DNA of 15,182 bases from DAOUBA01 sp034432855 (lineage in GTDB: Bacteria > Chloroflexota > Anaerolineae > B4-G1), in NCBI GenBank assembly GCA_034432855.1, contig DAOUBA010000232.1:1-15182 (forward strand). Reading direction: 5' to 3'. This document shows positions 1 through 7,900 of the stretch, piece after piece. The notes under the pieces were generated by a model. That model worked only from the letters and a program-made list of their open reading frames with translations, searched no databases and had not been told where the DNA came from. Each line of letters starts with the position of its first letter. Position 1 is the first letter of the stretch. Both the position numbers and the translations under genes were made by a program.

Positions 1-55
1 CTTCCAGCTCTGCGCGTTGCGCTTCGGTGAGCTCAATGATCAAGGAATTCGGCAT
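1..55 (-). CDS. 5' end of a gene cut by the window edge, possibly a transposase
   Basis: Reading leftward from an ATG at 55, the frame stays open to the window edge and gives 18 residues, MPNSLIIELTEAQRAELE. A near-perfect Shine-Dalgarno, TAGGAGGT (61-68 on the minus strand), lies 5 nt before the ATG, which is strong evidence for a real start. The 'LTEAQRAELE' helix resembles the N-terminus of IS630-type transposases and related helix-turn-helix proteins, where a line such as LTxEQRxELE precedes the first HTH. This is a family resemblance from a very short stretch, and any small HTH protein would fit as well. The gene lies downstream of recD2 on the same strand, separated by about 310 bp of hairpin-rich DNA, so it is probably transcribed independently. 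Confidence 0.6.
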   Translation of the reverse strand, partial: MPNSLIIELTEAQRAELE

Positions 56-148
56 GTGTCACCTCCTACACAGTTCAAACCCGCCGAGGCCCTCCTGGTT
101 ACGGTATTTAATTCTTAAAGTTCATAATCGCCCGGCTGAGCAGAGCCA

Positions 149-233
149 AGCCCGGTAAACCGGGCTGAAACCCGAGACGGAGCGCGGTTCACCGCGCTTG
201 CACCTGGATGAGCCGGTGGATTCATCCACTGGC
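149..233. repeat. Array of three regularly spaced hairpins
   Basis: Three near-perfect dyads follow each other, each with 2-nt spacers. They are AGCCCGGT-aa-ACCGGGCT (149-166), AGCGCGGT-tc-ACCGCGCT (181-198) and GCCGGTGGAT-tc-ATCCACTGGC (212-233, one mismatch). Their centres are 32 and 33 bp apart. The first two differ at one position per arm, and the change is compensatory (C-G becomes G-C), which suggests selection on base pairing rather than on sequence. They lie in non-coding DNA between recD2 and the left-edge gene. They could be a dispersed palindromic (REP-like) element, a structured RNA, or stacked binding sites for a dimeric protein. No protein-coding explanation is seen. Confidence 0.75.
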
Positions 234-283
234 GGGCCGCTGAACGGCAGCAAGGCTCGCTTCCATTTCGTGCAAAACTTGCG

Positions 284-326
284 CTAGTCCACTAGTCCTA
301 CACCCGCCACACGTCGCGTGTAGGAC
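284..326. repeat. Short octamer repeat plus 9-bp inverted repeat
   Basis: Two tandem octamers, CTAGTCCA and CTAGTCCT (284-299), run into an inverted repeat with arms GTCCTACAC (295-303) and GTGTAGGAC (318-326), separated by 14 nt. No gene covers this stretch. It adds to the palindrome-rich character of the interval between recD2 and the left-edge gene. Confidence 0.55.
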
Positions 327-346
327 GGGTTGGCAACGCCTCCTAC

Positions 347-365
347 GGCGGGTTCTCAACCCGCC
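347..365 (-). terminator. Hairpin abutting the recD2 stop codon
   Basis: A perfect 8-bp stem (GGCGGGTT 347-354 with AACCCGCC 358-365) with a 3-nt loop starts at the base next to the recD2 TAG (366-368). Its position suggests a transcription terminator for recD2. On the minus strand the following bases are GTAGGAG, so there is no U-tract and a canonical intrinsic terminator is not shown. It could instead be another member of the local palindrome cluster. Confidence 0.4.
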
Positions 366-2567
366 CTATGTGCGCAGCCGCACGCTCAACCCCGAGTGGC
401 GCTCACGCACTTTGTCGTTACGCACGGCAATAGCAATCGCCTTGCGCGTCCCCACCAATACAACTAACTTTTTGGCCCGCGTGACCGCCGTGTAGAGCAG
501 GTTGCGCTGGAGCATCAGGTAGTGCTGGGCCAGCACCGGCATCACCACCGCCGGATACTCGCTCCCCTGACTCTTGTGCACCGATACCGCAAAGGCGTGC
601 ACCAACTCGTCGGCTTCGCTCCAATCGTAGACCACCGGGCGGCCGTCAATGTTCACGGTGAGTCTCTGCTCCATCGTGTCAATTTCCGTCACTCGCCCGA
701 TGTCCCCGTTGTAGACCTCTTTGTCGTAGTTGTTGCGCACCTGCATCACCTTGTCGCCCACGCGAAAGACCCGTCCACCCAACTGCCGTTCGGCCTTGCG
801 CGGAGAGGCCGGATTGAGCGTCTCTTGCAGGCGGGCATTGAGCGCGGCGACCCCGCACGCGCCGCGGTACATCGGCGCGAGCACCTGCACGTCGTCCAGC
901 GGGTCCAGCCCGAATTTCTGCGGCACCCGCCGCCGGACAATGTCCACCAACAGGTCGGCAGCCACCTCTGGCTCTTCCTGCGAGAAGAAGTAGAAATCGC
1001 CGTACTCGTTGAGGATCGGCATCTGCCCCTTGTTGATGCGGTGGGCGTTGACGACGATGCCGCTGTCGGCGGCCTGGCGAAAGATCGTCTCCAGCCGCAC
1101 GACTGCCGCGCGCCCGGAGGCGATGATGTCGCGCAGCACGTCACCTGCGCCGACCGACGGCAGTTGGTCCACGTCCCCGACGAAGAGCACGTGCGCCGCC
1201 GGGTCCACCGCCTTGAGCAGGTGGTGGGTCAGCAGCAGGTCGAGCATCGAGGCTTCGTCCACGATCAGGCAATCCACGCCCAGCGGGTTCTGTTCGTTAC
1301 GGCGGAAACCTTCCTGAGGGGAGTATTCCAGCAACCGATGGATCGTCTTGGCGGGGCGGTCGGTGGCCTCGGAGAGGCGTTTAGCGGCGCGGCCGGTGGG
1401 GGCGCAGAGCGTGTAGCGGCCGCCCAGTGCCTCCAGCGCGCCGATGACCGTGCGCACGGTGACGGTCTTGCCGGTGCCGGGACCGCCGGTAAGTACCGTC
1501 ACCTTGTGAGTGAGCGCCGCTCGAACGGCCTCCCGCTGCTGCGGCGAGAGTTCGATATCCGAGCCGTGTGTGACCTGGGCCAGCAGCGCGTCCCAATCCA
1601 CGCGGCGAAAGCGCGCCAGGCGCGTGGTGGGGCTTTCGACCAGCGCCTGCACCCGACGGGTGACGCCAACCTCGCCGTAGTAGAACGGGGCCAGATAGAC
1701 AGCGCGTTCCTCGCGCAGGGGCGCGGTGACCGCGCCCCGACCGGCATCGGGATACACCAGCGTCTCGCAGCGCACGATCTCGTCGGCGTCCAATGCCGCG
1801 ATGGCATCGGTCACCAATTCCGGCGGTACTTCCAACAGCCGCGCGGCCTCGTCCACCAGTTCCGGCTCCGGCGCGTAAGTATGGCCCTCGTCGGCCAGTT
1901 CGGAGAGCGTATGGGCCACGCCGGCCTGCACACGCGAGGGAGCATCCGGCGGCAGTCCCAGGTCGCGGGCGATCTTGTCGGCGGTCTTGAAGCCCACGCC
2001 CCAGATGTCGCGCGCCAGCCGGTAGGGGTCCTCCTGTACCACTTTGAGCGCCTCGTCGCCGTAGGTCTTGTAGATTTTTACGGCCAGCCCGGTGGTGACC
2101 CCGTGGCTTTGCAAGAACAGCATCACCTCGCGGATATGCCGTTGCTCTTCCCAGGCTTTGGCGATCAACGCGGCGCGTTTGGGGCCCACGCCCAGCGCCT
2201 CGCGCAGCCGTTGGGGTTCCTCGTCGAGCACGCGCAGGGTGTCGGCGCCGAAGCGCTGGACGATGCGCGCCGCAGTGACCGGCCCTACGCCCTTGATCAA
2301 TCCTGATCCCAGGTAGCGCTTGATACCCTCGACGGTGGCCGGGAGCACCTGTTCGCAGTGCTCGACCTTGAACTGGCGGCCATATTGCGGATGGGTCGTC
2401 CACGTGCCTAGAAGGCGCAGGCTTTCGCCGGGATTGACCTCGGGCAGAGCGCCGACGATGGTCACGAGATCGTCCTTGCCTTCGACGGCGAGACGCACGA
2501 CAGAGTAGCCGGTCTCTTCGTTGTAGTACGTCACGCGCTCGACGGTGCCGCGCAGTTGGTCGATCAT
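366..2567 (-). CDS. recD2: RecD2-type ATP-dependent DNA helicase
   Basis: A 5'-to-3' superfamily 1B DNA helicase of the RecD2/RecD-like family, a cytoplasmic enzyme that in other bacteria acts in DNA repair and replication-fork processing without RecBC. From the chosen start the protein has 733 residues, normal for RecD2. An N-terminal OB-like region is followed by helix-hairpin-helix repeats (about 85-215, with GLIKGVGPVTAARI and GVGFKTADKIARDLG). The helicase motifs follow in order: Walker A GGPGTGKT (361-368), Walker B VDEAS (436-440), VGDVDQLPS (463-471), IFRQ (about 495-498), HKSQGSEY (664-671) and YTAVTRAK (692-699). The start at 2567 (MIDQLRGTV) is preferred over an ATG at 2603 because family homology begins here and a TATCAT -10 box sits only 8 nt upstream. 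That leaves the extra 12 residues (PPAPFLLSLAA) outside the message. No Shine-Dalgarno is seen, so the transcript is probably leaderless. No recB or recC is visible nearby. Confidence 0.95.
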   Translation of the reverse strand: MIDQLRGTVERVTYYNEETGYSVVRLAVEGKDDLVTIVGALPEVNPGESLRLLGTWTTHPQYGRQFKVEHCEQVLPATVEGIKRYLGSGLIKGVGPVTAARIVQRFGADTLRVLDEEPQRLREALGVGPKRAALIAKAWEEQRHIREVMLFLQSHGVTTGLAVKIYKTYGDEALKVVQEDPYRLARDIWGVGFKTADKIARDLGLPPDAPSRVQAGVAHTLSELADEGHTYAPEPELVDEAARLLEVPPELVTDAIAALDADEIVRCETLVYPDAGRGAVTAPLREERAVYLAPFYYGEVGVTRRVQALVESPTTRLARFRRVDWDALLAQVTHGSDIELSPQQREAVRAALTHKVTVLTGGPGTGKTVTVRTVIGALEALGGRYTLCAPTGRAAKRLSEATDRPAKTIHRLLEYSPQEGFRRNEQNPLGVDCLIVDEASMLDLLLTHHLLKAVDPAAHVLFVGDVDQLPSVGAGDVLRDIIASGRAAVVRLETIFRQAADSGIVVNAHRINKGQMPILNEYGDFYFFSQEEPEVAADLLVDIVRRRVPQKFGLDPLDDVQVLAPMYRGACGVAALNARLQETLNPASPRKAERQLGGRVFRVGDKVMQVRNNYDKEVYNGDIGRVTEIDTMEQRLTVNIDGRPVVYDWSEADELVHAFAVSVHKSQGSEYPAVVMPVLAQHYLMLQRNLLYTAVTRAKKLVVLVGTRKAIAIAVRNDKVRERHSGLSVRLRT

Positions 2568-2575
2568 CGCAGCCA

Positions 2576-2603
2576 ATGATAGCAGAAAAGGGGCAGGAGG
2601 CAA
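2576..2603 (-). promoter_or_regulatory. Putative recD2 promoter
   Basis: On the minus strand, TTGCCT (2598-2603) is spaced 16 nt from TATCAT (2576-2581). The -10 box ends 8 nt before the recD2 ATG, so transcription would start at or next to the initiation codon. The -35 box falls inside the heptamer repeat at 2592-2619, so the repeat appears to supply part of the promoter. Recognised by eye only. Confidence 0.5.
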
Positions 2604-2619
2604 GAGGCAGGAAGCAGGA
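2592..2619. repeat. Degenerate heptamer repeat RGCARGA, four units
   Basis: Four consecutive 7-bp units (GGCAGGA, GGCAAGA, GGCAGGA, AGCAGGA) fit the consensus RGCARGA. The same consensus in the same orientation makes up the eight-unit array at 13754-13809, about 11 kb away. The two arrays share the unit but not the flanks. This one lies immediately upstream of recD2 and overlaps its probable -35 box. Confidence 0.8.
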
Positions 2620-2630
2620 GATAAAGGCGG

Positions 2631-2676
2631 CGTGCCTGGGAGAAGCCAGGGCGGGGTTGGCTATCTCCCAGGCACG
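2631..2676. repeat. Long imperfect hairpin, 13 + 5 bp stem
   Basis: Outer arms CGTGCCTGGGAGA (2631-2643) and TCTCCCAGGCACG (2664-2676) pair perfectly. Inner arms AGCCA (2644-2648) and TGGCT (2658-2662) extend the stem past a single bulged A at 2663, leaving a 9-nt loop. It lies in the 339-bp gap between recD2 and the PspC gene. No clear U-tract follows in either direction, so a terminator role is possible but unproven. It could be a palindromic extragenic element or encode a small structured RNA. Confidence 0.65.
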
Positions 2677-2791
2677 GCCAAGAAAGGAAAGGAGGGGTTT
2701 GTTACGACTGGCGCTTTTCAACGTTGATATACTCGTGTCGCGCCTGTCGCTTACAATATACAACAAAACGAGCGCCTTGTGGGTTTCACGT

Positions 2792-2884
2792 CGGTTACAG
2801 GAATGTTTCTGGTTTGTAACCGTCTGGGAAGGGTGTGATGCGTGAAGGGCGGCGTGGAGCGCTCGCATCCCCTCACGCATCACA
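2792..2884. repeat. Two adjacent inverted repeats downstream of the PspC gene
   Basis: The first pair is CGGTTACA (2792-2799) with TGTAACCG (2815-2822). The second is a perfect 12-bp pair, TGTGATGCGTGA (2834-2845) with TCACGCATCACA (2873-2884), and its 27-nt loop contains a smaller AGCGCT palindrome. Together they fill most of the DNA just downstream (minus strand) of the PspC stop at 2907, where an operon terminator would be expected, but no T-run follows. The rest of the gap (2677-2791) is comparatively AT-rich and holds no gene I can support. Confidence 0.55.
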
Positions 2885-2906
2885 GTGCGACCTCACGGGG
2901 AGGCCG

Positions 2907-3101
2907 TCACTTCCGAGGGATGATGATCCACAGGATCAGGTAGGGTACGAGACCCGGCAGGCCGCCGGGGAACATCAGGATCAGAAAGAGCAGGCGAAAC
3001 CAGAAGGGATGGATACCGAAGAATGCGCCGAGACCTCCACAGACACCTGCCACAATTCCATTCTGCCGCCGCAGTACGTGTCTTTCGGTCATCGCGGTCA
3101 T
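2907..3101 (-). CDS. PspC-domain small membrane protein
   Basis: A 64-residue protein that is essentially one PspC domain. It has the typical N-terminal LRRQNGIVAGVCGGLGAFFG box (about residues 10-29), then one long hydrophobic segment (about 32-60) ending in a basic IIPRK tail. PspC-family proteins are inner-membrane components or regulators of envelope-stress (phage-shock) responses. Stand-alone copies of this size are common and their exact role is usually unknown. The start at 3101 has GGAGATGAGG just upstream. An internal ATG at 3092 (MTERHVLRR) is an alternative. It begins 4 nt after the stop of the upstream YvlD-like gene, so the two are almost certainly co-transcribed, matching the YvlC-YvlD pairing known from Bacillus. 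Confidence 0.9.
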   Translation of the reverse strand: MTAMTERHVLRRQNGIVAGVCGGLGAFFGIHPFWFRLLFLILMFPGGLPGLVPYLILWIIIPRK

Positions 3102-3105
3102 TGCC

Positions 3106-3489
3106 TCATCTCCGTGATGACCTGTCCTTGTCTTCCTTGACCAGCGCCGAGAGGATGACGCTGACGATGCTGACGATCAGGGCGCCCAGGAAGGCTGACC
3201 AAAAGTCGTCCACGTAGAAGCCGACGCGGAACCAGTTGACGGCGATGGCCGAGGCCAGCCACAGTGTAAGCCCGTTGATGACCAGGACGAAAACGCCCAG
3301 CGTAAGGATGATCAATGGACAGGTCAGGAACTTGAGCACCGGCCGCACGATCGCGTTGACCAATCCCAAGATGACGGCCATCACCGCGTAGACGATCCAG
3401 GCATTCCCTTCGACACGGATACCCGGCACGAGCCAGGCAGCGACGAAGAGCGCCAGACTGACGATGACCCAACGAATCAGGATTTTCAT
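3106..3489 (-). CDS. Phage holin 4 superfamily membrane protein (YvlD-like)
   Basis: A 127-residue integral membrane protein of the YvlD/phage_holin_4_2 family. About four hydrophobic segments are visible, near residues 3-21, 28-50, 55-80 and 97-118. The family signature region 'LGLVNAIVRPVLKFLTCPL' (about 41-60) is present. Despite the name, most members are chromosomal and are not lysis proteins, and they are often linked to PspC genes and envelope stress. A strong Shine-Dalgarno, GGGAGGTGA (3496-3504 on the minus strand), lies 6 nt before the ATG. It is the first gene of a two-gene operon with the PspC gene, and diverges from the amidohydrolase across a 113-bp gap. Confidence 0.9.
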   Translation of the reverse strand: MKILIRWVIVSLALFVAAWLVPGIRVEGNAWIVYAVMAVILGLVNAIVRPVLKFLTCPLIILTLGVFVLVINGLTLWLASAIAVNWFRVGFYVDDFWSAFLGALIVSIVSVILSALVKEDKDRSSRR

Positions 3490-3551
3490 TCTTGCTCACC
3501 TCCCGTTTGTAATACGCAGGCGAGGAGAGAGAGTTGCACCCGGCGCGCGAT

Positions 3552-3579
3552 TTGCTCCCCGCCGGTTCTTCGGTACAAT
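3552..3579 (+). promoter_or_regulatory. Putative promoter of the amidohydrolase
   Basis: TTGCTC (3552-3557) and TACAAT (3574-3579) are spaced 16 nt apart, ending 23 nt before the ATG at 3603. GGAGG (3590-3594) lies between them and the start. Recognised by eye. Confidence 0.55.
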
Positions 3580-3602
3580 GGAGATGCACGGAGGATGCGG
3601 CA

Positions 3603-4943
3603 ATGCTGATCACACACGCTCGCCTGGCGACGTTGGGCGATGCCCCGCGATTGCTCGAGGACGCTGCGCTGCTCATCAAGGACAGTCGTATCGCCGACCT
3701 CGGCGCGACGGCGGAATTGGCCGCGCGCTATCCCGACGCCGAACGCTGGGATGCAGAAGGGCAACTCGTGCTACCGGCTTCGATCTGCGCGCACACGCAT
3801 TTCTACGGCGCCTTCGCGCGCGGGATGGCCGTGCCGGGAAAACCTCCTGCCAACTTCCCGCAGATTCTGGAACGGCTGTGGTGGCGGCTGGATAAGGCGC
3901 TCACGCTGGAAGACGTGCGCTATTCGGCGTTGGTGTGTCTCGTGGATGCCATCCGTCACGGTACGACGACGCTGATTGACCATCACGCCAGCCCCAACGC
4001 GATCGAAGGCAGCCTCGATGTGATCGCCGAAGCAGTGCGAGAAGCTGGCGTGCGGGCCTGTCTGTGCTACGAAGTCACCGATCGCGACGGGCCACGGCGG
4101 GCGCAGGCGGGCGTGGCTGAGAACATCCGCTTTGCTCGCTCCCTGATCACTGATCCCTGCTCGCTGATCGCGGCATCTTTCGGTCTGCACGCTTCGCTCA
4201 CACTCTCCGACGAGACGCTGGCCGAGTGCGTCGCCGCAGCGGGCGAATGGGGGCTGGGTTTTCACGTCCACGCCGCCGAGGATGTTGCCGATCAGGAGGA
4301 TGCGCTGCGCAAATCGGGCAAGCGCGTCATCCAGCGGTTGCACGATGCCGGCCTCCTCGGCCCACGCACGATTGCCGCCCATTGCGTGCACGTGGACGAA
4401 AGCGAGATCGCGGTGCTGGCCGAGACCGGCACGTGGGTCACGCACCAGCCGCGCTCGAATATGAACAACGGCGTGGGAGTAGCCCCGGTCGAGGGGATGT
4501 TGCGTGCGGGGGTCAACGTGGCGTTGGGCAACGATGGCTTCTCCAACCTGATGTTCGCCGAGATGAAAGCGGCCTATCTGGTGCACAAACTGGCGCAACG
4601 CGATCCGCGCGCGATGCCGGGCGATGTGGTGATGCAGCTGGCCTACGCCAACAACGCCCGGCTGGCTCGCATCTTTTGGCCCGAGGTGCGATTGGGCGAG
4701 TTGACCCCAGGCGCTGCGGCCGACTTTATCTTTTTGGATTATCATCCGCCCACGCCGCTCACGGCGAAGAATCTGCCCTGGCATCTGCTCTTCGGCGTCG
4801 AAGCCTCGGCGATCACGGCAACGGTCTGCGCCGGGCGGGTGTTGATGCGCGACCGGCAGTTGCTCACGCTCGACGAGGAAGTCATCACCGCGCGCTCGCG
4901 TGAGTTGGCGGCGCGGGTGTGGCGTTGCCTGGGCGAGCAGTAG
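3603..4943 (+). CDS. ssnA: SsnA-type amidohydrolase (aminohydrolase)
   Basis: A 446-residue metal-dependent hydrolase of the amidohydrolase superfamily, closest in motif content to SsnA, a putative aminohydrolase linked to selenium-dependent molybdenum hydroxylases in other bacteria. Its substrate is unknown. Metal and catalytic residues are all present: H64 and H66 (AHTHF), H221 and H223 (FHVHAAED), H260 (AAHCVH) and D311 (GNDGFSN). SsnA-like stretches include LWWRLDKAL, LIDHHASP, ENIRFAR, RSNMNNGVG and the C-terminal HPPTPLTAKN. The ATG at 3603 is chosen because GGAGG (3590-3594) lies 8 nt upstream and homology starts there; an upstream GTG/TTG-type extension to 3534 would overlap the promoter. 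No selenium or xanthine-dehydrogenase genes are visible nearby, so the role is open. The last 59 bp overlap the convergent ligase gene. A heptamer repeat lies in frame at residues 181-189. Confidence 0.85.
   Translation: MLITHARLATLGDAPRLLEDAALLIKDSRIADLGATAELAARYPDAERWDAEGQLVLPASICAHTHFYGAFARGMAVPGKPPANFPQILERLWWRLDKALTLEDVRYSALVCLVDAIRHGTTTLIDHHASPNAIEGSLDVIAEAVREAGVRACLCYEVTDRDGPRRAQAGVAENIRFARSLITDPCSLIAASFGLHASLTLSDETLAECVAAAGEWGLGFHVHAAEDVADQEDALRKSGKRVIQRLHDAGLLGPRTIAAHCVHVDESEIAVLAETGTWVTHQPRSNMNNGVGVAPVEGMLRAGVNVALGNDGFSNLMFAEMKAAYLVHKLAQRDPRAMPGDVVMQLAYANNARLARIFWPEVRLGELTPGAAADFIFLDYHPPTPLTAKNLPWHLLFGVEASAITATVCAGRVLMRDRQLLTLDEEVITARSRELAARVWRCLGEQ
4143..4170 (+). repeat. Heptamer repeat CTGATCN inside ssnA
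   Basis: Four consecutive 7-bp units (CTGATCA, CTGATCC, CTGCTCG, CTGATCG) lie in frame and encode roughly LITDPCSLI (residues 181-189). This is a variable linker between the ENIRFAR helix and the GLHASLTLSDE strand. It has the same architecture as the other short-period arrays in this window, with a different unit. Confidence 0.55.
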
Positions 4944-7900
4944 CGGGATGCGCCAGCGCCAGCGTGAGAAAGAAGACCAATGCCAGGTCGGGGAAGAAGA
5001 TGGTGTTATCTACGAGGCCGTGGGCCAGCAATGTCGCCATACTGCCAATGAGGCCGAGGGTGAGTGGTTGGTTGGTTAGTTGGTTAGTTGGTTGGTTGGT
5101 TGGCCGACTTGCTGACTCGCCGACTCGCCGATTCCTCAGTGATTTCCAGAAGGCTATCTGCACGACTATTCCTGCCAACACCCCCGGCAGCCCCAGCCGC
5201 GTCCAGAAATCCAGGTAGATGTTGTGTGGGTGCTCCAGGTTCGGTTCGGCCCAGGCGGTGGGGAGGATGTAGCGGGTGCGGTAGGCGGTCTGAAAGTTGC
5301 CCGGCCCAACGCCGAACAAGGGATGCTCGCGGATCATCGCCAGGGCGCTCCTCCACAACTCCAGCCGGAAGAAGGCGCTGCCTTCGCGCAGGTCGAGTAG
5401 CGAGGCAAAGCGCGGCACGCGCAGGAGCGGGATGAGCAACAGCGCGCCGATCAGGACGAGCACCAGCGCGCTCCAACGCCACCGGCCTCCGGCTCGCCAG
5501 CCCATCGCCAGCAGCGCCGCCGGAATCCCCAACAAGAGCGCGCCACGCGAGAAACTGAGGATCAGTGCCAATGTTATCGGTATCAGCGCCAGTATATACA
5601 GCATCTGGCGTACTCTCTGCTCTCCTCTGCTCCTCTGCTCCCCTGCTCCCCTGCCCCATATTGCAATGGCTACCAACACCGGCCACGCCCGCCCCAAATA
5701 CAGCCCGACGTTGTTCGGCGAATAGTAGACGCTCTGCAGGCGCGGCCAGCCGCCTTCGGCAAGGACGAGGTTGCGGCCTATGGCGTACTGTACCAGCCCG
5801 ATGAGTGCCACGCCAAGGGCCCCCAGCATCCAGCCGTCTACCAGCCGCCAGCGGGCCCGCTCATCCAGTCGCGCCCTTCTCAGCAGCAGGTAATAGAGCG
5901 CCGGGAACACAAAGACCGCACGCAACTCGAACAGCGCCGCTCTCCTGTCAGCAGCCGCCGCACCTGCCACAATTGCCGTCAGCGCCAACAGCAGAACGGC
6001 ACAGTCGAGGACAGTGAGCCTCTTGCTCCTCTGTCCCCTTGTCCCCTCCGCGCCCCCGGACCTCCGTACCCCCGCGCTCACTGCGCACAGCGCCACCAGC
6101 ACCTCCGGCATGCTCAACGCGCGGGAGAACAGGTTGCCGGGTTGCAGGTAGAACGGGGCGCTGAAGGCGACGAGCGTCAGCCCCAGGTCGGGGCGCAGCG
6201 CGAACAGCGCGGCCAATGCAGGCAACAGGAGCAGGCTGAAGGCCAACCAGAGGCCGGCCCAATCGCGCTCCCAGCCGAGGCCGGCAGTGAGCCAGAGCAA
6301 GCCGGTGAGGCCGGCGACGAGCGTGACCTGCGCCCATTCCGGCCAGGCCAGGATGCGCCGGCCCAGCGCCGCCCACCTGACGCGCCGGGCGTCACGTACC
6401 AAGAGTGTCACGAGCGCCAGCCCTGCCACGATCAGCCCGGCCAGTTTCCGGCCAAAGCCGTCGCGCACCGTTTCGACGCCCACGCGCCAGTCCACCAGAG
6501 CCCATTGGCCGTACCCTCCTTCGGCGGCGATCTCGACGGTGTGCAGGCCCGGCGGAAGATGGGTCGCCAGCGGGATGGTGGCAACGGTAGGGGAGTTGTC
6601 GTACAGCGGGATGTAGGCGCGCCCTGCCCGGTCGCGGGGTAGCGCGTTGGCGGGTGCGCCATCTACGGTCACGTAGAGGAAGGCACGATACGGCCCGCGC
6701 CGCACCGTCAGCGCGACGGAGGAGCCGTCGAAGCGAAATGTGGCGCGGTCGCCGTCGGCGTCCACGTCGGCCCCCAGGTCTCCCAATCTCCAATCCCCCT
6801 CATAGGTCGCCCAGGGATTGTCGGCCGGATAGCCGCCGGGCGGGGCCGCATCGGGCAAGGAAGCGGCCCAGGCGGTCACGGCCTCGTAGACCGGACGGGG
6901 GACGCCGTCTTGCCCGATGAGCGCAAAGCCCCAGTGCGGGTCATCGGGAGGGACGGGCGGCTGATAGTGCTCCAGGAACATCACGCTGCACCAGGGCCAC
7001 TCGCGCCGCGCCCGTTCCAGCGCCCGGACGGTATAGGCGGCCTGGGTCGCCTCGTCGGTCTGGCCCCAGATGGAAGGCGCGCCCTGCCAGTCGGGGGGCA
7101 GCGCGTTCCAGCCCCAGTGGCTGGCCCACAGCGGTTTGCCCGCGTCACCGTGGCGCGTCATCACCTCGCGCAGCAAGATGAGCCGCGAAAAGTCGAGCGT
7201 CTGCTCGCTCACGCGGCGGTCGTCGGGACCGCTGTCGAAACCGTAGGGCTTGCCGGCGGCGATGTCGAAGTACGGCGCGGCCCCGGCCTGGTAGAGTTGC
7301 TCCAGGTAGCGCGCGTCGCTCAGGTTCTGCGGGCCGGTTTCGACGGTGGGGGCGAGTCCTGCCAGGACGATGTGAGCGTTGCTGTCGGCAAGGCGGATGG
7401 CGGTGGCCGTGCGGGCCAGCAGGTCGGCGTAAGCGGGCGGGCTGATCGGGCCACCGCCCCAGTGGTCGGCCAGGTTCGGTTCATCCCATACCTGGTAGTA
7501 GTCAAGTCGGTCGCCGTAGCGGGCAGCGAAGGCGGCGGCGAACGCCGCGAAGCGGTCGGGGTCCGGTGGGGTGGGGGGCGCGTCGTCGAGGACGGCCACG
7601 AGTCGCAATTCGGGATGGCGGGCCAACGCGGCCAGGATGCGGTCGGGCACAGTCCAGTCGAACTGCCCCGGCTGTGGCTCGATCCGGCTCCAAAAGAAGG
7701 TCTGGCGTACCCAGGCGAAGCCGCCGGCTGCGACGCGGTCGAGCGCCGCCTCCAACCCGGCGTCGTCGTACTGCTCCAGCGCGACGTTGACGCCCAAGAG
7801 CGGCACGCCCGCCTCGGCCATTGGCGCGGGGAAACCCGCTTCGATGCCGCGCGCGCGGGTCTGATGGGCGGCGATGACAGACTGCGCAATGACTACAACG

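Noticed and set aside
149..233. The hairpin array considered as a CRISPR
   Set aside because: The units are palindromes of differing sequence with short intervening DNA. There are no identical direct repeats, no spacers of uniform length and no cas genes.
522..2306. A 594-residue plus-strand open frame opposite recD2
   Set aside because: It is antisense to a gene with all helicase motifs intact. Its product is His/Arg/Gln-rich with no recognisable motif, as expected for a shadow frame in GC-rich DNA.
1381..2883. A 500-residue minus-strand frame overlapping recD2 in another phase
   Set aside because: It shares the strand with recD2 in a different frame, is Arg/Gly-rich, and begins inside the palindrome-rich gap.
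3106..3489. Holin-family gene as evidence of a prophage
   Set aside because: YvlD-like members are chromosomal and pair with PspC genes. No other phage gene is present.
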